Assembly: GCA_028686145.1 (NCBI GenBank)
Contig: JAQUCQ010000050.1
Span: 1 to 13,257, forward strand
Source of the DNA: Desulfuromonadaceae bacterium
GTDB lineage: Bacteria > Desulfobacterota > Desulfuromonadia > Geobacterales > Pseudopelobacteraceae
Length of the DNA: 13,257 bases
Reading direction: 5' to 3'
Shown here in pieces: positions 7,301 through 13,257 of this stretch. Numbering within the stretch: position 1 is the stretch's first letter; each line of letters begins with the position of its first letter. The notes beneath the pieces were generated by a model. The model had not been told where the DNA came from. It was given only the letters and a program-made list of their open reading frames with translations, and did not search any database. The position numbers and the translations under genes are program-made.

Positions 7301-7612
7301 TTAGGAGTGCTCGATTATCTGCTACGTCTTCAGGAAAAGAGTTACGTCGTACATCCATTGAAAGTAATCACGAAGATATGCTGTTGCAGGCCGTAGCCGA
7401 GCCGACATCTCGCCGTATCCGGTACGGAATTGGTGGCTGGGGTGCATTAATGGTGTTGGAAGATGATTCGCCAGAAGTAATCCCGCAATGCTATCTCGAT
7501 TTTCTGACGAATCTGCCTTACATCCTTACCAATGGTGATACATTTTTGTCCATGCATGTTTTTTGCCTTCAAAGCTCACAATCCGCTACTCATCGCAAGT
7601 CGCTGGAGTTGA
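7301..7612 (+). pseudogene. Decayed Ser/Thr-type protein phosphatase (PPP metallophosphatase) fragment
   Basis: No single frame is open, but four consecutive segments in shifted frames spell the middle of a PPP-family phosphatase. The segments are: 7301-7363, GVLDYLLRLQEKSYVVHPLK, the stretch after the missing GDxxDRG motif; 7366 to about 7536, NHEDMLLQAV (the GNHE motif with its G lost at the frameshift), then IGGWGALMVLED and IPQCYLDFLTNLPYI; 7539 to about 7560, YIFVHACF (family FVHAGF); and 7565-7612, AFKAHNPLL, ending at a stop. Each junction moves the frame the same way, as expected of three separate one-base losses. The N-terminal GDxHG and GDxxDRG motifs are absent, so the gene is also truncated at the 5' side, next to the divergent riboswitch promoter. 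The fragment cannot encode an active enzyme. Confidence 0.8.
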
Positions 7613-7898
7613 GTGTGCCTACTTATTTCAGACTACCTCAGTCCCGCCTCCAGCGAAACACCAAAACTAGCTCATTTCTATCTAAAAACAATTCCATATG
7701 TGAGTTCTTGACTCATCCATTTATTGGTAGCATTATTTTAAAAAGGCATCAAAGCTGACATATTTCGATCGGAAATTGGGCCGCATTCTTTCCCTGCGGC
7801 AATTGATAGTGTAGCTTGAGAAACTTTAGTGTCACCTCGATTTTTAATATCTCGCCCACGGTTCCCCCCGTGGGCTCTCTATTTACAAGGATAAGGAA
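7613..7898 (+). other. Gene-free stretch with two hairpins ahead of a Tat-protein remnant
   Basis: Two stable hairpins lie on the plus strand. The first is GCCGCA (7780-7785) with TGCGGC (7795-7800), extended by AATT on both sides across a GG bulge. The second is GCCCACGG (7854-7861) with CCGTGGGC (7868-7875) around a TTCCCC loop. A purine-rich ribosome site (AAGGATAAGGA) and an ATG at 7899 follow, so this looks like a structured 5' leader of the now broken gene at 7899. I could not match it to a riboswitch class I know. The first part (7613-7770) shows nothing recognisable. Confidence 0.45.
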
Positions 7899-8019
7899 AT
7901 GTTTACACGCAGACAGTTTTCATAGCCGTGCGACCGGCTTTCTGCTCGTGCCGCACAGCGCGCTGGCGAAGACACTCATGAAACTACTACCCGCACTTGG
8001 GCAAAGTAGTTGTTCATAA
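7899..8019 (+). pseudogene. Remnant of a Tat-exported protein (signal peptide, frameshifted)
   Basis: After the ribosome site AAGGATAAGGA an ATG opens MFTRRQF, the start of a twin-arginine signal, and then meets a stop. One base further the next frame continues HSRATGFLLVPHSALAK, giving the hydrophobic core and an AxA-like cleavage site (ALA) expected of the same signal peptide, and ends after about 16 more residues at 8019. The join needs a single-base shift near 7920. The mature protein is missing, so its function is unknown. Reading this as a broken Tat substrate is inference from the signal alone. Confidence 0.5.
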
Positions 8020-8279
8020 AAACGCTGCAGTATTAATTAGCCATTTTTGCAAAAGAGCCATTTCATTTTGAAGTAAATTTGGCCGGTTCTGGCCGGTTTA
8101 TGCCGAAATGCAATAAATACAAAAGGTAACAGAGCTGGTGTCTACCCCCTCGTTATTGCAATTAAATCAGCTGCTTAATGAACATGCTTCCCCGTACTCA
8201 ATCAGGTATTAGTCGTTGCGTCAATTCAGTTAAACAAGTTGTTTGTAGGAAATTACAGTGCCCGGAGGATGAAAAAAAT
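8020..8279 (+). promoter_or_regulatory. Upstream region of the DUF4403 gene
   Basis: The stretch ahead of the DUF4403 gene holds a 10-bp tandem repeat, TGGCCGGTTC then TGGCCGGTTT (8080-8099), one helical turn apart, which could be a regulator site. I see no convincing -35/-10 pair. An in-frame ATG at 8178 would add 34 residues with no signal-like character, and I treat it as leader sequence. Confidence 0.35.
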
Positions 8280-9584
8280 ATGCACCATTTTCGTTGTCTT
8301 ACCAGTTTGCTAGCAGTATTCCTATTGACTTCAACCATCTGTGAAGCTTCCGGTAATTTGTCAAAGCCTTCGATAATCAACCTTCGAGTTGAAACTTCAG
8401 CAGCTGATCTCGGAAACCTTCTAAATAAGTCGGTAAAAAAAGATTTATTCAACGGTCAAGGTAGTTTCGGTACTTCTGTGGATATTTTGCGCACCGGCCC
8501 AATAGTCGTTACTGCGGCAAATGATTTCGTTTACCTTTCAATCCCTGTACAGCTGACATTCGGCTACGGAATGTTTACGACAGGTCCACTCAGGACTAAT
8601 CTTCGGTTTAAAGTAAAAATTAATGTTATGCCAGACTGGCGATTAAAAACTGAGCTGTACTATACCGGGCTCTCTGACGGGCTTTCTGATTCTCTTCGCT
8701 TAGGTGTGGTTACGATAAATCCTAAAAGTCTTGTGGAGGACGTTACACTGCCGGTGCAGAGACTTCTGGCCCCGATCATTGACATTAAACTCAACGACAC
8801 GGTGCGTCTCCGTGACAAAATTGCGCCATTATGGCAAGGAGCATTTACTCCAGTACTTGTCGATAAAAAATTTAGCGCGTGGTTGGAATTGTCACCAGAG
8901 AAGATTGTCATGAGTCCGTTGTCTGCAACAAACAATCGTCTTCGAGTGTCAATCGGACTCGTAACTGCCGCAGAGATCATAATCGGGCCAAAACCAGCCT
9001 CATTACCAGCCAGACCATTGCCACAGATTCAGCAACTGGCAAACTTCGATAACCAGTTCCACATCCAGCTTACCGCAAATATTTTCTTTTCTGATCTTGT
9101 GACGGCACTGAACCCGATTCTACTTAACCAGACTTTTGGAGATGATAAGAAGGTTACGATTCGTAGCTTCAATTTGAAAAGCACCGAAGGCAAGCTTGTA
9201 ATCGAGTTAGCGACTACCGGAGACTTTGACGGTGAATTGACACTGATTACCAAGCCAATCTACAACCCTCAGAGCAATTCACTTACTTTTGATAATATTG
9301 AGTTTGATACCAGACATGCCGGCTTCTTAGTTGGTGTCGGTGGCTGGCTGTTTAACGGTACAATTCGTAATGTAATCAAAGAAAAACTCAACGCGACTAT
9401 CATTGACCAGCTTGCGAATGCGCGGGTAAAAGTTTCAGCAGCTTTAGCAAGGATTCAACTTGCCGAACATGCAGAACTTTCTGGTACGGTCACATCCTTA
9501 TCCCTCGGGGAAGCAGTTGTGGATGCTGATCGCTTGTCACTTCAAGTTGCAGCCCAAGGAGAAACTGGCATTAGCTTGAAGTGA
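8280..9584 (+). CDS. Exported DUF4403 family protein
   Basis: A 434-residue protein with an N-terminal signal peptide (hydrophobic core about residues 8-20, probable cleavage near CEA-SG at 21-25). C21 is not in a good lipobox, so lipid attachment is doubtful. The rest matches my knowledge of the DUF4403 family: an opening segment on beta strands with a conserved LLNK (NLRVETSAADLGNLLNKSV), two similar halves of alternating strands, the second half also containing the LNxxLLNQTF segment, a late GFLVGVGGWLFNG, and helix-rich ends. The family is of unknown function and is predicted to be periplasmic or envelope-associated. The start at 8280 is preferred to 8178 because GGAGG lies 11 bases upstream (8264-8268) and it gives a proper signal peptide. 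It is a single-gene unit ended by the hairpin at 9683-9727. Confidence 0.82.
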   Translation: MHHFRCLTSLLAVFLLTSTICEASGNLSKPSIINLRVETSAADLGNLLNKSVKKDLFNGQGSFGTSVDILRTGPIVVTAANDFVYLSIPVQLTFGYGMFTTGPLRTNLRFKVKINVMPDWRLKTELYYTGLSDGLSDSLRLGVVTINPKSLVEDVTLPVQRLLAPIIDIKLNDTVRLRDKIAPLWQGAFTPVLVDKKFSAWLELSPEKIVMSPLSATNNRLRVSIGLVTAAEIIIGPKPASLPARPLPQIQQLANFDNQFHIQLTANIFFSDLVTALNPILLNQTFGDDKKVTIRSFNLKSTEGKLVIELATTGDFDGELTLITKPIYNPQSNSLTFDNIEFDTRHAGFLVGVGGWLFNGTIRNVIKEKLNATIIDQLANARVKVSAALARIQLAEHAELSGTVTSLSLGEAVVDADRLSLQVAAQGETGISLK

Positions 9585-9775
9585 TAGACTGACAGATATG
9601 GCGTGGGAAAAGTGGACATTTAAATGTGGTTTTGCCACATTCTGTGTTCATCTTCTATCCTGTGGAATTTTATAGTTTTTCGAAAAAGAGCCGCGCTGCC
9701 TTTTTGGGGGCAAACGCGGCTCTTTTTTGCCGTTTTATGGTTTTTGACTCTGCGCTTGAAGTGACAGTTTGTATG
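9585..9775. repeat. Composite intergenic repeat, copy B (terminator-centred)
   Basis: Second copy of the element at 102-256, in the same orientation. It starts with TAGACTGA directly after the DUF4403 stop codon, has the exact 17-bp match (9621-9637), and carries about 29 extra bases that copy A lacks (9638-9666). Then follow TTTTATAGTTTTTCG, the GC-rich hairpin, TGCCGTTTTATGGTTTTTGACTCTGC (ending at 9753), and GCTTGAAGTGACAGTTTGTATG (9754-9775). The last block also repeats the 11 bases GCTTGAAGTGA that end the DUF4403 gene (9574-9584). Confidence 0.75.
9683..9727. terminator. Bidirectional intrinsic terminator between DUF4403 and tonB
   Basis: A 13-bp perfect stem AAAAAGAGCCGCG (9683-9695) with CGCGGCTCTTTTT (9715-9727) ends in a T-run on both strands. 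A small inner TGCC/GGCA pairing lies in the loop. It sits 99 nt after the DUF4403 stop and 125 nt after the end of the tonB gene on the other strand, so it can stop transcription from both sides. Confidence 0.88.
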
Positions 9776-9851
9776 ACTAAGCCAACACGATGAAATAAAT
9801 ATAAAAAAGAAGGGCCGGCCACGATCAAGAAATCTCAGATAGTCTGTTGAC

Positions 9852-10592
9852 CTACTGGGCCTCTTTCAAAACAAACCTTACAGTGACAAGTACCTGAGAT
9901 GTCATTGACATACCATTTTTGACAGCCGGCGCAAATGTGGACTTTCTGATGGCGGCGCTTGCCGCTTCGGCAAAACCAAAACCATTTGCTTCTATTGTTT
10001 CGAGCCTCTGCAATTTGCCTTGATCGTTCAGCGCCAGACTTAAAACAACCTTCCCTTCTTTCCCCAGTTTTCGAGCCATAAATGGATATATAGGAGCTTC
10101 CTTATGGATGAAACGTGGAGAGCCTGTCTCTCCCATCACCATTGCTGGCGCTGAATTATAACTTTGACGGGTGGAAACTGGAGGCTTGCTATTTTCCTGA
10201 GGAGGAGCTGACGCCTGATAGGAATTCAACGCCACACTTACAGGGGTAATATTCTTAGCTTGTAGTGGAAAAACTGAATCAGGAGCATTGTTCGACGTTG
10301 GTATTTTTATAAGGGCATTCTTATTAGCATCTTGTGGAGCCGATTGCTTGCCATGTGGTATCGACTGAATAGGAGTTACGACTTCGGTATGTCTATCGGT
10401 ATTAATAGTGAGTTTAGTTGGGATTTGTTGGGTTTGCTTCACAGTCCGGGCAACGGGGGATTCAACCATAAAAGTCTCAACCGTATGTGCGCTACTCTGC
10501 GTTGCCTTTGGCAACTTTGTGGCAACAATAATCAAGACAATATGAAGAAGAATTGACCCAATAACATAATTCCAAAGTTGATTTGATTTCAT
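9852..10592 (-). CDS. TonB family energy-transducing protein
   Basis: A 246-residue inner-membrane protein with one N-terminal membrane anchor (about 9-26). A long low-complexity periplasmic linker (30-155), rich in Pro, Ser, Gln and Asn but without the strong Pro-Lys/Pro-Glu runs of enteric TonB, leads to a C-terminal TonB domain (about 160-245). That domain has the usual APIYPFMARKLGKEGKVVL start and the ASAAIRKSTFAPA end. It passes proton-motive energy from ExbB/ExbD to an outer-membrane receptor. It is the last gene of the transporter cluster, beginning about 16 nt after the ATPase stop, so it probably serves corrinoid uptake. Neither exbBD nor a receptor is in the window. The start is uncertain: ATG at 10592 fits the anchor but has no clear Shine-Dalgarno site; an in-frame GTG at 10607 is an alternative. 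Confidence 0.88.
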   Translation of the reverse strand: MKSNQLWNYVIGSILLHIVLIIVATKLPKATQSSAHTVETFMVESPVARTVKQTQQIPTKLTINTDRHTEVVTPIQSIPHGKQSAPQDANKNALIKIPTSNNAPDSVFPLQAKNITPVSVALNSYQASAPPQENSKPPVSTRQSYNSAPAMVMGETGSPRFIHKEAPIYPFMARKLGKEGKVVLSLALNDQGKLQRLETIEANGFGFAEAASAAIRKSTFAPAVKNGMSMTSQVLVTVRFVLKEAQ

Positions 10593-10608
10593 GTTGACAT
10601 TGTACACG

Positions 10609-11376
10609 TTACAGCACACTGGCAACAGAAAGGACCTGGCATGCGGTGCGATTCGCCGCCATATAGACGCCAATTGAATCATTAAGATCATAGGTATTTT
10701 GTACTATTTCATCTGTTAGAACTTTGCCAGGTACACCATCAATAACCATCCGCCCATTCTTGACCAATAGAAGACGATCCAACATGGCGCCCATTCCAAT
10801 GTCGTGGAGAGACATGAAGACGGAGACTTTATTTTCACTGACAATAGCTTTAAGCAGATTATATAACTCGAATTGGTACTTTATATCAAGGCTCGCCAGA
10901 GGTTCATCAAGAAGAAGCACTTTGGCGCCCTGTACCAATGTCATGGCAATATATGCCCGTCTTCGTTCGCCGCCACTCAATTCAGCGAGGTGTGTCTTTG
11001 CTTTTCCCTGCAGGCCGACTAAATGAAGCGCCTCTTCTACGGAAAATACCTGCGATCCATCTTGTGGATACTCACCCATCCTGACAAGCTCACCAACACG
11101 AAATGGAGCCTGTAAATCCAAAATTTGCGGAAGATACGCAACATGTTTTGCCCGTTCTTTTCCGCTGTAAGAACCAATCGCTCGATCTCCAACCAGAACT
11201 TTTCCTTTTGTAGGAGAGAGCAGTCCGGCTGCAAGCTTGAGGATCGTAGACTTCCCCGCTCCATTTGGCCCCATCAGTCCAACCAGTTCGCCCTCAGCCA
11301 CTGAAAATGACATTTGATCCATAAACCTTTTCGGACTGTAGGAAAACGAAACCGCTGCAAACTCAAGTGTGGTCAT
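10609..11376 (-). CDS. btuD: ABC transporter ATP-binding protein, cobalamin/Fe-siderophore type
   Basis: A 255-residue ATPase of the FepC/BtuD group. Walker A is GPNGAGKST (36-44), the Q-loop is Q84, the signature is LSGGE (133-137), Walker B is LLLDEP (154-159), followed by the D-loop SLD, and the H-loop is H191 in SLHD. It powers the permease encoded just upstream. ATG at 11376 is chosen over an earlier in-frame start (11400) because AGGAG lies nine bases before it and the family begins there; the permease stop is 24 nt upstream. The btuD symbol rests on the BtuF-like binding protein of the operon; iron-siderophore use cannot be excluded from this subunit alone. Confidence 0.9.
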   Translation of the reverse strand: MTTLEFAAVSFSYSPKRFMDQMSFSVAEGELVGLMGPNGAGKSTILKLAAGLLSPTKGKVLVGDRAIGSYSGKERAKHVAYLPQILDLQAPFRVGELVRMGEYPQDGSQVFSVEEALHLVGLQGKAKTHLAELSGGERRRAYIAMTLVQGAKVLLLDEPLASLDIKYQFELYNLLKAIVSENKVSVFMSLHDIGMGAMLDRLLLVKNGRMVIDGVPGKVLTDEIVQNTYDLNDSIGVYMAANRTACQVLSVASVL

Positions 11377-11400
11377 TGATACAATCTCCTGAAACAGCAC

Positions 11401-12375
11401 TTAGGGCGCTTTTCTTTGCCCCAACAGAAATATGAAATAGGGAGAACCGATAAGTGCAGCGATGACCCCAGCTGGAAGCTCCAATGGCGCCGCAACAGTT
11501 CTGCCAATAGCGTCGGCAAAGCACAGCAGAGTCCCTCCGGCAACGACCGAAAGCGGTAGTACAACTGCTGCATCCGAGCCTACATGGCGCCGGACGACGT
11601 GGGGGACGACAAGCCCTATGAATCCAACTACGCCACCCATGGAAACCGATGCAGCGGTCATGAGCGAGGCCGCAATAAAGAGATAGAGTCTTTCCCGTGG
11701 CGGATTAAAACCGAGGCTATACGCAATATCGTCACCCAGCGTTAAGGCATTCAGTCCTTTGTGCCGTGCCAATGCGAGAGCAAGGCCAATGAGTATGAAT
11801 GAGAGTCCAACAGGAAGTAGTTCCCAGTCAACCATTGAGAGATCGCCGGACATCCAGAGTATTGCCCTTCTGAGGCCGTCATCCACGGAAAGAGTCATAA
11901 CCAGCATGAGTACAGCAGAGAGAAAGAAGCCTATACCCACACCGGCCAACAGGAGCCGTTCAGGCTTCAGCCCTTTCCACCCGTGCCCAAGAATGACAAC
12001 GGCTGCACCTGTTGCAAGTGCACCGATAAACGCCAGTATTGGAACGCTTAACGTAAACAGGGAAATGCCAAACATAATCCCGAATGAGGCTGCGAGCGAC
12101 GCACCGCTGGAAATCCCAAGAATGTAAGGATCTGCAAGTGGATTACGAAAAATTCCCTGAAGGATGGCGCCAGAGGCCCCGAGAGCGCCTCCCATTAGAA
12201 GTGCAACCGCCGTTCGTGGAAGCCTGATGGCAAGAAGAATCCGGCATGTTTCACTATCCATAACGAAAGGATTTAATAAGCGTGGGCCACTGGCAACCGA
12301 GACGACAATAATGATCAAGGAAGTAATACACAGTGCTACCGCAACGAGAGAATTTGATTTGGTATCGCGTTTCAT
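11401..12375 (-). CDS. btuC: FecCD-family ABC permease, probable cobalamin transporter BtuC
   Basis: A 324-residue polytopic inner-membrane protein with about ten hydrophobic segments. Family hallmarks are RLPRTAVALLMGGALG (51-66), SGAILQGIFRNPLADPYILGISSG (68-91), LGDDIAYSLG (213-222) and the ATPase-contact loop GFIGLVVPHVVRRHVG (251-266), followed by ADAIGR, ELPAG and LIGSPYFIFLL near the end. It forms the homodimeric channel that takes substrate from the binding protein. ATG at 12375 overlaps the stop of the upstream btuF gene as ATGA, which indicates translational coupling; a TTG-initiated extension to 12390 is less likely. Length is normal for the family. Confidence 0.92.
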   Translation of the reverse strand: MKRDTKSNSLVAVALCITSLIIIVVSVASGPRLLNPFVMDSETCRILLAIRLPRTAVALLMGGALGASGAILQGIFRNPLADPYILGISSGASLAASFGIMFGISLFTLSVPILAFIGALATGAAVVILGHGWKGLKPERLLLAGVGIGFFLSAVLMLVMTLSVDDGLRRAILWMSGDLSMVDWELLPVGLSFILIGLALALARHKGLNALTLGDDIAYSLGFNPPRERLYLFIAASLMTAASVSMGGVVGFIGLVVPHVVRRHVGSDAAVVLPLSVVAGGTLLCFADAIGRTVAAPLELPAGVIAALIGSPYFIFLLGQRKAP

Positions 12376-13241
12376 GGCATCTTTCTGCAACGGTCAAGTT
12401 TTCTCATACCCGCTGGTATTCTTGGACCAGGACGATACAGAGCATCATCCATGAAGTAGACCCGTCCTTTTTTTACTGCTTCAAGCATACTCAAACTTTT
12501 CAACAAACCTTTGGAGAAAGTTCTCATGTCAGCATGCCCTGTGCCAATCAGAATTAGGTCAGGTTCGCGTTCGATGACAGCTTCCACCGAAAAGCGGGGA
12601 TAGGCAACCTTTCCATCGGAAGCTATATTGATCAAGCCATTCATCTTCATCGCATCATCGAGGATCGTTCCGGGGCCGGCTACAATGAGAGGGCTGGGCC
12701 AGATGACGAAGACAGCTTTCCTGCCTCTCCCATTACTTCTTAGCGATTTTTCTACATGATGTGCTGCGGTCACATCTTGAATTGCTTTCTCGATGTTTTC
12801 TGCCAAGTGATCGGCTGCTGGCCGAGCTCCCAGAGCTTGCCCCATTTCCCGTATACCAGCTGGAAGTTCTGCAAGACGCCGTGACTTAAACACATACGTT
12901 TTAATACCAAGTTTGGCGAGCCTTTCGGCGATAGCTTTCGGGTTACCATCTTTGGTCAGGACGACAATATCCGGCTTCAGAGAAATGATTGCCTCAAGAG
13001 AAGGATTTGCCATGCCGCCAATTTTTGTTTTACTGCGGGCTTCTTTGGGACGATCACAAACGGTTGTTACTCCCACTACCTGATCACCCAGGCCAAGAGA
13101 AAAGATAATTTCCGTCATGGCCGGGGCAAGCGAAACAATCCGCTTCGGTGGACCGGGGCTGCTATAAACAGCCCCGGTCCACCCGATAAACAAGAATAAA
13201 CAGAGAATGAAACTTTTTATGCCGCAGCATCTCTGTGACAT
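12372..13241 (-). CDS. btuF: Periplasmic corrinoid (vitamin B12) binding protein BtuF-like
   Basis: A 289-residue secreted protein of the helical-backbone TroA/BtuF superfamily. A signal peptide (hydrophobic about 9-26, cleavage near VYS-SP) is followed by RIVSLAPAMTEIIFSLGLGD (34-53) and VVGVTTVCDRP (55-65). That combination is characteristic of cobalamin-type binding proteins, the Cys-Asp-x-Pro being usual there. GMANPSLEAIISLKPDIVVL (76-95) and the closing ALYRPGPRIPAGM (267-279) are also family features. It captures substrate in the periplasm and delivers it to BtuCD. It is the first gene of the operon visible here, with AGG about 12 bases before ATG 13241. Only 16 bases lie upstream in the window, so any cobalamin riboswitch or upstream receptor gene would be outside. 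Heme or another metal chelate is a less likely substrate. Confidence 0.85.
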   Translation of the reverse strand: MSQRCCGIKSFILCLFLFIGWTGAVYSSPGPPKRIVSLAPAMTEIIFSLGLGDQVVGVTTVCDRPKEARSKTKIGGMANPSLEAIISLKPDIVVLTKDGNPKAIAERLAKLGIKTYVFKSRRLAELPAGIREMGQALGARPAADHLAENIEKAIQDVTAAHHVEKSLRSNGRGRKAVFVIWPSPLIVAGPGTILDDAMKMNGLINIASDGKVAYPRFSVEAVIEREPDLILIGTGHADMRTFSKGLLKSLSMLEAVKKGRVYFMDDALYRPGPRIPAGMRKLDRCRKMP

Positions 13242-13257
13242 TTAGTATGTTACCTTG

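Noticed and set aside
8080..8106. Sigma-54 promoter at the TGGCCGG...TGCC stretch
   Set aside because: The GG to GC spacing is nine bases instead of ten and the flanking consensus is poor.
8178..8279. Upstream in-frame start for the DUF4403 protein
   Set aside because: The extra 34 residues spoil the signal peptide and the GGAGG site supports the start at 8280.
13242..13257. Cobalamin riboswitch ahead of btuF
   Set aside because: Only 16 bases are available upstream, so nothing can be seen; absence cannot be claimed either.
1..13257. tRNA, rRNA, CRISPR array, intact transposase or integrase
   Set aside because: No cloverleaf, rRNA motif, regularly spaced repeats or transposase motifs were found on reading both strands.

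Overview
The window looks like chromosomal DNA of a free-living, anaerobic-type Gram-negative bacterium. A Desulfuromonadota (Geobacter/Pelobacter/Desulfuromonas-like) host is my best inference. The grounds are dense cyclic-di-GMP signalling genes, a GEMM-I riboswitch, an iron-sulfur flavoprotein of the kind found in anaerobes, and a TonB-linked corrinoid-type ABC importer (so an outer membrane is present). The taxonomic call is not proven by anything in the window.

Layout. (1) 1-326 is intergenic and holds a structured repeat (copy A) whose GC-rich hairpin can terminate the gene to its right. (2) 327-2693 (minus) is a large membrane sensor histidine kinase (CHASE, PAS, HisKA/HATPase) with a TTG start under a perfect Shine-Dalgarno sequence. 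(3) 2694-3305 has no recognisable gene. (4) 3306-7240 (minus) is a probable transcription unit. It reads promoter, c-di-GMP-I (GEMM-I) riboswitch, intrinsic terminator, HD-GYP phosphodiesterase, GAF-GGDEF-EAL protein, then iron-sulfur flavoprotein. (5) 7290-8019 (plus) holds gene wreckage: a Ser/Thr-type protein phosphatase fragment that needs four reading frame segments, and the start of a Tat-exported protein preceded by two hairpins. (6) 8280-9584 (plus) is an intact exported DUF4403 protein. (7) 9585-9775 is repeat copy B with a strong bidirectional terminator between convergent genes. (8) 9852-13241 (minus) is a compact btuF-btuC-btuD-tonB operon, probably for vitamin B12 or another corrinoid.

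How the parts fit. The riboswitch would let c-di-GMP control transcription of two enzymes whose intact catalytic motifs are both of the c-di-GMP-degrading type (HD-GYP and EAL), while the GGDEF domain of the second protein is degenerate. This suggests a local feedback loop on c-di-GMP, possibly tied to redox through the flavoprotein. The btu operon supplies a periplasmic binding protein, permease, ATPase and its own TonB for energising an outer-membrane receptor encoded elsewhere. The least explained items are the two-copy composite repeat (A/B), the riboswitch-controlled phosphodiesterase unit, and the decayed segment between the riboswitch and the DUF4403 gene.
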